Origin: SXOA01 sp964444865
GTDB taxonomy: Bacteria; Planctomycetota; Planctomycetia; Pirellulales; Pirellulaceae
Direction of reading: 5' to 3'
Assembly (NCBI GenBank): GCA_964444865.1
Contig: CAYUJE010000080.1
Span: 1 to 21,744 of the forward strand
Length of the DNA stretch: 21,744 nt
Part shown: positions 7,658 to 15,114 of the stretch, one piece after another
Layout of the letters: the number at the start of each line of letters is the position of its first letter
Position numbering within the stretch: the stretch's first letter is position 1
Notes under the pieces: model-generated
Told to the model about the DNA's origin: nothing
What the model saw: the letters and a program-made list of their open reading frames with translations, nothing else
Database searches by the model: none
Program-made: the position numbers and the translations under genes

Positions 7658-7735
7658 TCTCTCCTTCTCTCCTTCTCTCCTTCTCTCCTTCTCTCCTTCT
7701 CCCTGTCTCTCCGTCTCTCCGTCTCTCCGTCTCCC
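7658..7735. repeat. 8-bp tandem repeat (pyrimidine-rich on plus strand)
   Basis: About nine to ten head-to-tail copies of an 8-bp unit: five of TCTCTCCT, one variant, then three of TCTCTCCG, ending TCTCCC. It begins directly after the stop codon of the kinase gene and ends about 58 bp before the start of the pseudouridine synthase gene (both minus strand). Read on the minus strand it is purine-only apart from the C of the last unit type, and contains many GGAGA stretches. The 7607-7640 segment on the plus strand is also purine-rich (GGAGATGGAGA), so it could pair partly with the repeat. Confidence 0.9.
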
Positions 7736-9237
7736 TACACCGGCGGTCCCAGCAACTTCAGCAGCGTTTCGCGCAGTTCTTTGACCTTGAGCGGCGTGGA
7801 GACGAGAATCCTCTTGTCCGAAAGTTTCGCACTCTTGACGAGGTCGGACTGTTTGGCATCAACGAAGAGAATTGCGGGAATTTTCTTGGTCTGGTCACTG
7901 GACCCGAACTTGTTGAAAGCCTCCAAGGCATCATCCGACAAGGCAAGCGTGCTGAACAGAACGCAGTCCACGAGCTTGGTTGCGGAATCTTCAATGCGAG
8001 CGATGGCCCTTTCGGGATCGCTAAACACGAGCACTCGATACCCGTATTTTTTCAGTTTCTCCCGAAAGACATCCTGCATTTCTATCCGCGACTCGACAAT
8101 CATCACGGTCCGCGAGGCCCCTTCCATCTCCGCAGGCATCTTTAACGCTGGGGCCATTGGCACCAATTCTCCGTCGGCTGCTGCAGCGGCGGCAGCTTCC
8201 GAGTCGGCCGTTTCGCCCGCTTCCACCCGGGCCTGCACCCGTTTGGCATCCTCCAGCATTTCGGTCGGCGTGGAATAACGCTTTTCGGGGGCAAGCTCAA
8301 TCGACTTTTGCACAAAGGCGGCAATCGACTTGGGAACCGTGGGGTCCACTTGAATCAGCGGCTTGATATTTTGATAGCGCGAGATGCTCAAACGCTGGAT
8401 GCGGTCGCGCGTCTCGTACATGGGGGGTTGGCCGCTCACCATGTGATAAAGCATGCAGCCCACGAAAAACAAGTCGCTCCGCGGGTCATTCGCTCGGCAA
8501 CCGGAAGCCCGTTCGAGGCCGGCATAGTCAATGGTGCGGGCATTGGGAGAGTCGTCGTCTTTGATCGTTTCCGTGGAACGAATCGCTGCCAGACCAAAGT
8601 CCACCAACTTTGCCCGCCCCTTGGAAGTAATGAGCACGTTGGAGAGCTTAAGATCGCGGTGGCTCATTCCTTTTTCGGCGGCAAACGCCAGCCCCGTGAG
8701 AACATCGATGGCAATCCGAATGGACTCCATGGGAGTCAGCTTTTTGCGGACCTTCACCATTTCACGCAGGTTGCGCCCCTCTACAAATTCCATCACCAGA
8801 TAGGGTGCATTGGGATTAGAACTGACCTCATAAATGGGCACGACGTTCGGATGCTTCAATCCCGTTCCAATCTGCCCTTCCCGCAGAAATTGTTCGGTCA
8901 TCACGCCGTCATCGCGAAATCGCTTGCGGAGAACTTTCACTGCCACGACCCGGCCAGTGCCACGCTCCACCGCTCGATACACTCGAGCGAACGTCCCCGT
9001 GCCGGTCAGATACAGCACTTTGTAATTGCCGTAGAAATAGCCGCTCCGTTCCCCTTTGAACAAGCGGTCAAGCTGAAAGTTGGTGAGCAGGTCCCGCCGC
9101 ATCAGCAGGCTGGTGAACTGATCCAGAGTGACTTCGCGCGTTCCCAGTTCACCCCACACGGCCTCCAACTCGCCCTGTTCGAGGAGGCCCGCGTCGGTAA
9201 TCCTCTGCCCAAGTTTTTCGGCAGTCATTTCGGACAT
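7735..9237 (-). CDS. Ser/Thr protein kinase with C-terminal degenerate receiver domain
   Basis: The 500-aa protein starts at the ATG 9235-9237 (or the ATG three codons later). Residues 1-74 form the N-terminal module common in planctomycete kinases (RRDLLTNFQLDRL, then GNYKVLY). The kinase has a Gly loop (LTGTGTFARVYRA), Lys101 (VAVKVL), catalytic Asp195 (HRDLKLSNVL, with Leu where Pro is usual) and Asp213 (VDFGLA), so it looks active. Residues 344-354 are an Ala/Glu linker. The C-terminal part from about 376 has the receiver-like fold (VMIVES, then VDCVLFSTLALS, and VSTPLK), but the acidic pair is reduced to one Glu, the phosphoacceptor Asp position holds Ser, and the Lys position appears to be Thr. 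It is therefore a pseudo-receiver. No membrane segment was seen. The stop is followed by the 8-bp repeat. Confidence 0.9.
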   Translation of the reverse strand: MSEMTAEKLGQRITDAGLLEQGELEAVWGELGTREVTLDQFTSLLMRRDLLTNFQLDRLFKGERSGYFYGNYKVLYLTGTGTFARVYRAVERGTGRVVAVKVLRKRFRDDGVMTEQFLREGQIGTGLKHPNVVPIYEVSSNPNAPYLVMEFVEGRNLREMVKVRKKLTPMESIRIAIDVLTGLAFAAEKGMSHRDLKLSNVLITSKGRAKLVDFGLAAIRSTETIKDDDSPNARTIDYAGLERASGCRANDPRSDLFFVGCMLYHMVSGQPPMYETRDRIQRLSISRYQNIKPLIQVDPTVPKSIAAFVQKSIELAPEKRYSTPTEMLEDAKRVQARVEAGETADSEAAAAAAADGELVPMAPALKMPAEMEGASRTVMIVESRIEMQDVFREKLKKYGYRVLVFSDPERAIARIEDSATKLVDCVLFSTLALSDDALEAFNKFGSSDQTKKIPAILFVDAKQSDLVKSAKLSDKRILVSTPLKVKELRETLLKLLGPPV

Positions 9238-9583
9238 GAGGCGCGCACAGTCTATCGCAGAAAGCCCACCAGCAGCCGCAGCTGCCTTTCCGGCGGCCAA
9301 TTCCGCATGAAAAAAATACGTCGCCGCCAAGTTCCAGCTTCGCGGCCTGAAATCTCTGTTCCTCGGACTGAAGTGCACGTTCCAACCGCGCCGCAACAGT
9401 CCTCTCCACCACCTGTTTATACTATTCCAGGGGCCGGATGCCCGCAATGCGATTGTGGTCTATCTTGTCACGACCGCCAGACAAAAAATGCTCTGCCCCA
9501 GGGCACCTTGGGGCAGAGCTTTGGGTACAAGGAGTTTTGAAAAACTCAGCTTGTGGGAGAAAAACTGTTCGAAGATGCGCGTG
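9238..9583. other. Intergenic region upstream of the kinase gene
   Basis: 346 bp without a gene I can support. A frame extends upstream of the kinase start to 9447, but it begins with TTG and has no conserved feature. The main content is the terminator at 9482-9519 and the stretch in which the kinase promoter must lie; no good -35/-10 pair was picked out. Confidence 0.5.
9482..9519 (-). terminator. Rho-independent terminator for the 95-aa gene
   Basis: An 11-bp perfect stem (GCTCTGCCCCA at 9490-9500, TGGGGCAGAGC at 9509-9519) with an 8-nt loop is followed, on the minus strand, by ATTTTTT (9489-9483). It lies 64 bp after the stop of the 95-aa gene and separates it from the kinase gene. Confidence 0.85.
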
Positions 9584-9871
9584 TTACTCGTCTCGCGAGT
9601 CGTCGCCATTCTGAGGCTTGAGAGCATCGCGTTCGCGGCGAGTTGCTTCCAAATCAAAGACCAGATATTTCATATCCAGCCGTAATTGGCTCAGGGCTTC
9701 CTGCACCAGGTTGAGGATGCGGCGGCGGCGGCGAGTGCTGTCGACCACTCGAAACATCAGCGGCTCCACTTTGGACCGTTGTTCGGCGGGAAGGGCGGCA
9801 ATGGCGCTGGCCAGATCGGCCACATCCTTGGGAAGTTCGTCAGTCTGGTGAACGGTGCTGGTGGTGGACAT
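9584..9871 (-). CDS. Conserved small helical protein, unknown function
   Basis: The 95-aa protein starts at an ATG with GGAG about ten bases upstream. The N-terminal third has a proline-containing acidic helix (LPKDVADLASAIAALP), then VEPLMFRVVDSTRRRRRIL with a run of five Arg, then LVQEALSQLRLDMKYLVFDLEATRRERDAL, which is a long amphipathic helix. I believe close relatives of the C-terminal block occur widely in planctomycetes, but I cannot name a family. The Arg run with a helix suggests nucleic-acid or protein binding. It has its own terminator, so it is probably a single-gene transcript, divergent from the large secreted protein at 10136. Confidence 0.75.
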   Translation of the reverse strand: MSTTSTVHQTDELPKDVADLASAIAALPAEQRSKVEPLMFRVVDSTRRRRRILNLVQEALSQLRLDMKYLVFDLEATRRERDALKPQNGDDSRDE

Positions 9872-10135
9872 GCTTCTTTGGCTCCGGGTGTGGGTCGAGT
9901 TGCTTGTTGTCTAAAGCACCCGCTATGCCAAGGATTGCGAGAATGTGCGACGCGTCATTGATAACTCTATGTACGGCAAGGAGTTGCGGCAAGGCAGCCT
10001 TACTCGTCGGCTCGCGACAACTGGGGCGATTTTACCACACTTGACCTCGCCCCTCATCGCAAATCCTGATACAAGCCGATGTTACGTCAAGTGGAAGCCA
10101 GTTTCTCCACTGTTGCCGATTGTCAACGGATCGCC

Positions 10136-12847
10136 ATGTCGTTTCCACTGCCAAGACCGTCTCGTCGCAAAACTGCGGGGAAGCTCTTGCTGGCGCTCAC
10201 GGCGGCACTCATCGCTGGAATTAGTACGCAGCCCGCCGCGGCCCAGTTCCGAGAATCGTTTGAATCCACCATTCCCTCCTGGCGACTCCGCGAAGCCGAT
10301 TGTGGCGTCATTGCCGTTGCCAAGCCCCAGCGAACCTTTCAGCAGTCTCATAGCGGCAACGGCTGCGAGTATATGCGTCTGACTGTCCAGGGACCGGGCA
10401 CGTATGTCCGCGTGGCCCACCCTGTTGGCAAAGCGGCAGTCATTCCCGAGCTGGCTCCCAGCATCTGGGTCAAATCCGACAAGCCCAATGTGCAAATCAG
10501 CCTGCGGGTTGTCTTCCCCAAAACAATCGACGAAGGAACTGGCCAGCCTCTGACCGACTTCGTCCTGGGTGATTCCTACACCGACATCGGTCGTTGGCAG
10601 GAACTCAAGGTTACGCAGGTCCCCGAAAAGCTGAACAAAGTCGTCTGGGCTCGCCGACGCCAACTCGCCCTCGAAAAGAAGAAGGTGGACGACAGCGGCG
10701 CGTATGTCGATATGGTCGTCCTCAACGCCTACTCCAGTCCCGGCAACATCGATCTCTGGATCGACGACTTGGAAATTCAGGGCTACGTCAACCTCGACGA
10801 TGCCAGCCGTGGCGGACCTTCCTCCACCGCTCAAAAGCCGGAATTTGAATCTCGTGATCCGAGAAACGGCGCGTCCATGCAAGGTTCGCTCCTCATGGTC
10901 AATGGCCGGCCGATCATGCCCCGCATCATCGAACACAACGGTGAACCCCTTGAGTGGCTGCACTCGCTCGGATTTAACGCCGTCAAGCTGCGCTCCGAAC
11001 CGACGCCCAAAGAACTCAAGGATGCACAGCGACTGGGCTTGTGGCTGGTCGCACCGCCACCGGTCGTTTCGGAAGAGAAGCCGATGGGTGCCGCGTATGA
11101 CCGTGTTCTGGCCTGGAGCCTCGGCACCAATCTGGCGGGGCGAGAACTCCTCAGCACCCAAGAACTCGCCTCCGAAGTCCGCCGGCATGACATCCGCCGC
11201 GACCGCCCGCTGATCTGCCAACCCGCCGCCGACCTCTTTGATTACAGCCGCATCGCCGACATCCTCGTTCTTGATCAACCCACCCTTGCCACCAGCTTTG
11301 AACTTTCCGCCTATCGCCCCTGGCTCCTCAGCCGACCCAAACTAGCCCGCCCGGGAACCCCCCTGTGGAGCACCCTCCCCACGCATCTGCCGGAAGGGCT
11401 CCGCGAGCAACTCCTGCTGATGACCGAAGGGAAGCCGCTCCGTGAATCTTTGACCTGGCAACAGCTTCGGACCGCCGCCTACTGCGCGCTCGCCTCCGGT
11501 TCCCGCGGATTGCTCTTCCATTCCAGCGTTCCCCTTTCGACGGATACGCTTGCCGGCTCGCAACGGGTGGATGCACTCAAGCTCCTCAATTTCGAATTGC
11601 TGCTGCTGGAACCGTGGGCAGCCGCGGGGACGCTGGTCGAAGACGTTCCCGCGCCAGATGCCTCCACGCAAGTAAGCATTCTGCAAACCGAACGGAGTAA
11701 GCTGCTCCTAGTCACTCGGCATGTCCCTGCCCAACAGTATGTCGCCGCCCCCACCGACACCAAGCCACTTTCACTCGTGGTCCCCGGCGTGCCAATTTCT
11801 GATCGAGCCTACCAGATCACCCTCGCCGGACCGCGACAACTCCGCACTTCGCACGGCAGCGGCGGTATTCGAATTCAACTTGATGAGCCGGGCCTGGCCA
11901 CGGCGATAGTTATCACGCAGGACCCCCTGGTTATTCATCATCTGAACCGGGTTCTCGCCGAAGGAAAACTCGAAATTGGCCGGCTCCGGTATGAAGTGGC
12001 TGCCCGGGAATTGACGCAGGCCGCCGATGTGGATCGCGAACTGACGGCCGCCGGGCATCCGCTCTCCGCCGCAACCCTTTGGCTGCGGGAGGCTCAGACG
12101 CATCTCGACCAGGCCCGCCGCGGTTTGGAGACGATGGACCAACGAGTCCTCCACTTCGCCGCCGACCGCTCGGAACAAGCCATTGCCAAGGTCCGCCGCG
12201 GCTACTGGGAACAAACAGCCGGCGCATTTCCCTCGCCAGCATCCAGTCCCTGCGTGGCCCAATTCGGCCTGCTGCCGCTTCACTGGGAATTCGCCAACCG
12301 CCTGCGCCGCAATTCCTGGGGTCCGAATTCACTGGCCGCCGGCGAGATGGAAAACCTCAATCAACTCCTCGGTGCCGGTTGGAAACAACATCGCGGCATG
12401 TCCGATGGACTGCAGGGGGACGTCGCGCTCGCCCTGCAATCTCCACACGGCGGACGCTCGGCCCTGCGGCTTACCGCATGGCCCGTCAATCCCAAGGAGG
12501 TTCCGGTCGCCTTGGAACGCCCACCTCTCTGGATCACCTCCGCCCCCGTTCCTGTCCGCCAAGGGCAACTCGCCCGCATCCATGGCTGGGCCCACGTCCC
12601 CAACCGACTCGGGGCCACGCAGGACGGTCTGCTCATTTTCGACAACTTCGCCGGCCCACAGCTTGGCGAGCGAATCCAGCTCTCCCAAGGTTGGAGAGAA
12701 TTCACCCTCTACCGGGCCATCCCCAAAAACGGCGAGCTCACTCTCACCATCTCCCTCACCGGACTTGGCGAAGCCTCCCTCGATGACCTCTCCATCAGCC
12801 TCATCAACCCCGATCCCATTCGCGAAGTCTCTCGGCCAAGGCAATGA
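10136..12847 (+). CDS. Large exported protein, possible glycoside-hydrolase-like barrel
   Basis: The 903-aa protein starts at the ATG 10136, giving a signal peptide (RRKTAGKLLLALTAALIAGISTQ, likely cut after PAAA). A longer start at 10079 puts 19 extra residues before it. Residues of about 20-200 look like a carbohydrate-binding-type beta sandwich (FRESFE, WRLREADCG, YVRVAHPVG, LWIDDLEI). Then LMVNGRPIMPRI and LHSLGFNAVKLRSEPT resemble the first strands of a TIM-barrel glycosidase (GH42- or GH5-like); I could not find catalytic Glu residues with confidence. A helical section at about 600-690 and a last beta domain (IHGWAHVPN, WREFTLYRA, LDDLSISL) follow. It is alone on its transcript. The fold assignment is a guess; the secreted multi-domain layout is clear. 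Confidence 0.8.
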   Translation: MSFPLPRPSRRKTAGKLLLALTAALIAGISTQPAAAQFRESFESTIPSWRLREADCGVIAVAKPQRTFQQSHSGNGCEYMRLTVQGPGTYVRVAHPVGKAAVIPELAPSIWVKSDKPNVQISLRVVFPKTIDEGTGQPLTDFVLGDSYTDIGRWQELKVTQVPEKLNKVVWARRRQLALEKKKVDDSGAYVDMVVLNAYSSPGNIDLWIDDLEIQGYVNLDDASRGGPSSTAQKPEFESRDPRNGASMQGSLLMVNGRPIMPRIIEHNGEPLEWLHSLGFNAVKLRSEPTPKELKDAQRLGLWLVAPPPVVSEEKPMGAAYDRVLAWSLGTNLAGRELLSTQELASEVRRHDIRRDRPLICQPAADLFDYSRIADILVLDQPTLATSFELSAYRPWLLSRPKLARPGTPLWSTLPTHLPEGLREQLLLMTEGKPLRESLTWQQLRTAAYCALASGSRGLLFHSSVPLSTDTLAGSQRVDALKLLNFELLLLEPWAAAGTLVEDVPAPDASTQVSILQTERSKLLLVTRHVPAQQYVAAPTDTKPLSLVVPGVPISDRAYQITLAGPRQLRTSHGSGGIRIQLDEPGLATAIVITQDPLVIHHLNRVLAEGKLEIGRLRYEVAARELTQAADVDRELTAAGHPLSAATLWLREAQTHLDQARRGLETMDQRVLHFAADRSEQAIAKVRRGYWEQTAGAFPSPASSPCVAQFGLLPLHWEFANRLRRNSWGPNSLAAGEMENLNQLLGAGWKQHRGMSDGLQGDVALALQSPHGGRSALRLTAWPVNPKEVPVALERPPLWITSAPVPVRQGQLARIHGWAHVPNRLGATQDGLLIFDNFAGPQLGERIQLSQGWREFTLYRAIPKNGELTLTISLTGLGEASLDDLSISLINPDPIREVSRPRQ

Positions 12848-12951
12848 GCGGCTTTATGGGGTTGTCTTGTAACGATTCTTCCGGCCACAACGGCGCGGGT
12901 GTGTAGTTCCGGTGATGTAGAATTAGGGGGCATCTCGCCCTTCCCACCGCC

Positions 12952-13644
12952 ATGAAGCTCCCTCCCAAAATCACCTGGCTGCAGTACGCGTTTGCCAACG
13001 TGGCGATTGTGTTTTTGGCTCCCTTCTTGGCCATTCAGGGAATGCCGCCGGTTGATTCGCTTTGGAACTGGGCGATTCGCCCCGCGCCGGCTGAAGAGGA
13101 GGAAGTTGATCCGACGAAGAGCGAAACGCCGGTGGCAGATTGGCTGGTGGGAAAGACGGTTCCGCTTGCGAATCTGACGGGCGTTGCCACCGCCTCCTGG
13201 AGCATGTTTGCTCCAGCACCCGACGCTACCAACCACCGGCTGCGGGCCAAAATCGAGTACCGGGATGGCACGACGGTCGAGTGGCGTTCCCCCGAATGGC
13301 CCCAGCTTTCCTGCTGGCGGCGCTTCTGGACCAGTCGCGAACTCGAATACATCGACAAACTTTCCTATGGTTCGCCACAGGATCGCTGGTTCGCCTTCGC
13401 CGATTATCTGGCAGCCCAGAACCGCCGGAACCTAGAGCCCGAGGGGGCCCCGCAGCGAGTGACCTTCATCATGGAAGAAGCCCTCATTGAGGATCCCACA
13501 GACGCCGAAGGTCCTGGCTGGCTCCCAATGTCCGAGTCGATTCCGCGCGACCGCGAAGACGTCATCACTCCCAAACGGGTCTATCCCGTGCCGCTGGAAC
13601 TCCTGAAGAAGGAGCGAGCCCCTTCGGCTCCACCAGCCCCATGA
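12952..13644 (+). CDS. Membrane-anchored partner protein of the HTTM gene
   Basis: The 230-aa protein has one N-terminal hydrophobic segment (LQYAFANVAIVFLAPFLAI, about 10-28), then an acidic linker (EEEEVDP) and an extracytoplasmic domain. SWSMFAPAPD (about 83-92) followed by LRAKIEYRDGTTVEWRSPEW is the most distinctive part; I associate W-x-M-F-A-P-x-P with proteins encoded beside HTTM proteins, from memory. Its stop overlaps the next start (ATGA at 13641-13644), so the two are translationally coupled and probably work together. The start at 12952 has a weak ribosome site. The C-terminal tail is Pro-rich (APSAPPAP). Confidence 0.75.
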   Translation: MKLPPKITWLQYAFANVAIVFLAPFLAIQGMPPVDSLWNWAIRPAPAEEEEVDPTKSETPVADWLVGKTVPLANLTGVATASWSMFAPAPDATNHRLRAKIEYRDGTTVEWRSPEWPQLSCWRRFWTSRELEYIDKLSYGSPQDRWFAFADYLAAQNRRNLEPEGAPQRVTFIMEEALIEDPTDAEGPGWLPMSESIPRDREDVITPKRVYPVPLELLKKERAPSAPPAP

Positions 13645-14627
13645 TTGCCGCCTGGAATCGCTTTTTTCACCAGCCTTCCGATCCACGAATTCCCGCGCTG
13701 ATCCGGATTGGAGTCGCCTGCCTGGTGCTGATCAATCTGGTGGCCTGGTATCCGTATTTGGAAATGTGGTTTGGCGAGACCGGCGTGTTGCCCGGAGACG
13801 TTTGGAGAAATCCCAACGACCGCACGACCCCTCTGTTTCAGCCCTGGTCGCTGCTGGCGATGGTTCCGCGCGGCCACGCCGCTTTGCTGGCCTGTTACAC
13901 CATCTTCCTGCTGCAAACGGTTTGTTTGCTGTTTGGCTTCGCTTCCCGATTTTCCGCGACCAGCGTCTTTGTGTGGCTGGTCTCGTTTCAGAACCGCAAC
14001 GTGATGATCCTCGACGGCGAAGACGACGTGCTGCGAATCATCAGCTTCTTGTTGATCTTCATGCCGCTAGCCGAAGTCTGGTCGGTCGACGCCTGGCTGC
14101 GGCAGCGAGGCGGCAAGCAGAAACATTCGGAAAAAGCAGAGCCAGCGTATCAATCCCTCTGCTCCCCTTGGGCTGTGCGGATGTTGCAATACTTTATGGT
14201 GCTGGTGATGTTCGCCACCGGCCTTTACAAGCTCGCCGGCGAACCCTGGCGGGATGGCACCGCCCTCTACTACGTCGCTCGCATCGACGACCTCTTCGGC
14301 CGCTTCCCGGTGCCGCACTACCTGTTCGACACCCCCTGGACCGTCCGAGCTATGACTTGGTGCGTCCTCTACGTCGAACTGGCAATCCCGTTCCTCATCT
14401 GGATTCCCAAAGCTCGCCGCTTCTCCCTCCTCGTCCTGCTCGGCTTCCATCTTTCCAACGAATGGGCCATGCACCTCTTCCTCTTCCACTGGATCATGCT
14501 TTGCGGCTGGATGTCTTTTTTGAAGAAGGAAGATTTGGAAGCGGTGGCGACTTTTGGGCGGAGAGTGAAAGGAATAGCGGTACGACCCCGTTTGCGCGGG
14601 GAGTCAGTTCAGGTCGCTCCACGATGA
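13641..14627 (+). CDS. HTTM domain (vitamin K-dependent gamma-carboxylase-related) membrane protein
   Basis: The 328-aa protein has several membrane segments: about 20-38, 80-100, 105-118, 131-143 and two or three more between 170 and 310. Two stretches are typical of the HTTM family: NRNVMILDGEDDVLRI (118-133), and FMVLVMFATGLYKLAGEPWRDGTALYYV in the second half. The family is named for horizontally transferred transmembrane proteins and includes the transmembrane part of vitamin K-dependent gamma-carboxylase. Bacterial members have no settled function. The gene starts four bases before the preceding gene ends. The last ~35 residues after MSFLKKEDLEAV are basic and of low complexity; the DNA there includes a short inverted repeat around CCCCG/CGGGG. 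Confidence 0.88.
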   Translation: MIAAWNRFFHQPSDPRIPALIRIGVACLVLINLVAWYPYLEMWFGETGVLPGDVWRNPNDRTTPLFQPWSLLAMVPRGHAALLACYTIFLLQTVCLLFGFASRFSATSVFVWLVSFQNRNVMILDGEDDVLRIISFLLIFMPLAEVWSVDAWLRQRGGKQKHSEKAEPAYQSLCSPWAVRMLQYFMVLVMFATGLYKLAGEPWRDGTALYYVARIDDLFGRFPVPHYLFDTPWTVRAMTWCVLYVELAIPFLIWIPKARRFSLLVLLGFHLSNEWAMHLFLFHWIMLCGWMSFLKKEDLEAVATFGRRVKGIAVRPRLRGESVQVAPR

Positions 14628-14852
14628 GACTGCTCAAAGTCCAGGGCGTTTGACCGGCACTGGTTTCCAACTCCGCGGCCGAAGTGCGGCGGTTGATCGC
14701 CAAAGCCCAACACTCGGCGGACGCTCAGGAAAGCCCAGGCAACTGTGGATGCCGGACAAACCGAACACAATCGTGAACGGGATTGCGGCAGAGTAACTCT
14801 CAAGCGGGTCGTTAAGAACTGGGCAGAACACACCCTTTAAGGGGGTTTTCGG

Positions 14853-14882
14853 CTCGCGTCTAGAGCGCGAGAAGTTTTTTTT
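14853..14882 (+). terminator. Rho-independent terminator after the HTTM operon
   Basis: CTCGCG (14853-14858) and CGCGAG (14866-14871) pair around a 7-nt loop, followed within three bases by eight T (14875-14882). It is about 225 bp after the HTTM stop. Confidence 0.75.
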
Positions 14883-14903
14883 GGAATTGCAACCGAATTA
14901 TTA

Positions 14904-14931
14904 TTGTCAACGCATTATTGTCAGCTATATT
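14904..14931 (+). promoter_or_regulatory. Sigma70-like promoter of the DUF1559 gene
   Basis: TTGTCA (14904-14909), a 16-bp spacer and TATATT (14926-14931) give a good sigma70-type pair. It lies just after the terminator and about 180 bp before the gene start, implying a leader of roughly 175 nt. Confidence 0.6.
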
Positions 14932-14981
14932 ACCGGTTGCAGGAAGCTGGGGGACAAATCCATCGAAGTCAACCGATAATA

Positions 14982-14999
14982 GGAACTGTACACAGTTCC
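14982..14999. promoter_or_regulatory. Operator-like 8-2-8 palindrome in the DUF1559 leader
   Basis: GGAACTGT and ACAGTTCC are exact reverse complements with a 2-bp centre (AC). It sits about 45 bp downstream of the predicted transcription start, where a dimeric repressor could bind or the mRNA could fold. Confidence 0.5.
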
Positions 15000-15114
15000 C
15001 TCGTGGTTGGTTGGGTTAGCTGGAGCCAGATTTGGGCGAATGCGCAACCTGGGAAGGGACTAGGACCCCTGAAGAAGTTTTTCTATTTTATTTCCATTTT
15101 TCCGAGGAGTTATT

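Larger units (their letters stand above)
14628..15114. other. Regulatory intergenic region before the DUF1559 gene
   Basis: 487 bp with no gene I can support. It holds a terminator (14853-14882), a promoter-like pair (14904-14931), a palindrome (14982-14999) and a leader of about 170 nt ending in GAGGAG. The first 220 bp show nothing recognisable; I could not make a protein match or a tRNA out of it. Confidence 0.6.

Noticed and set aside
7658..7735. Possible CRISPR array
   Set aside because: The unit is 8 bp with no spacers, so it is a simple tandem repeat.
6854..8278. An open frame on the plus strand, about 470 codons
   Set aside because: Antisense to the pseudouridine synthase and kinase genes, and it runs through the 8-bp repeat as a Ser/Leu run. 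No protein features.
8308..9540. An open frame on the plus strand across the kinase
   Set aside because: It covers the kinase domain on the opposite strand and would destroy a well-supported gene.
10082..11278. A minus-strand frame over the large secreted protein gene
   Set aside because: Antisense to a frame with signal peptide and strand-rich domains; no family match.
14540..14627. Short CCCCG/CGGGG inverted repeat at the end of the HTTM gene
   Set aside because: Only five base pairs and no relation to the other palindromes could be shown.
14628..14850. Possible tRNA or transposase remnant in the region after the HTTM gene
   Set aside because: No cloverleaf, no recognisable protein in any frame and no terminal repeats.
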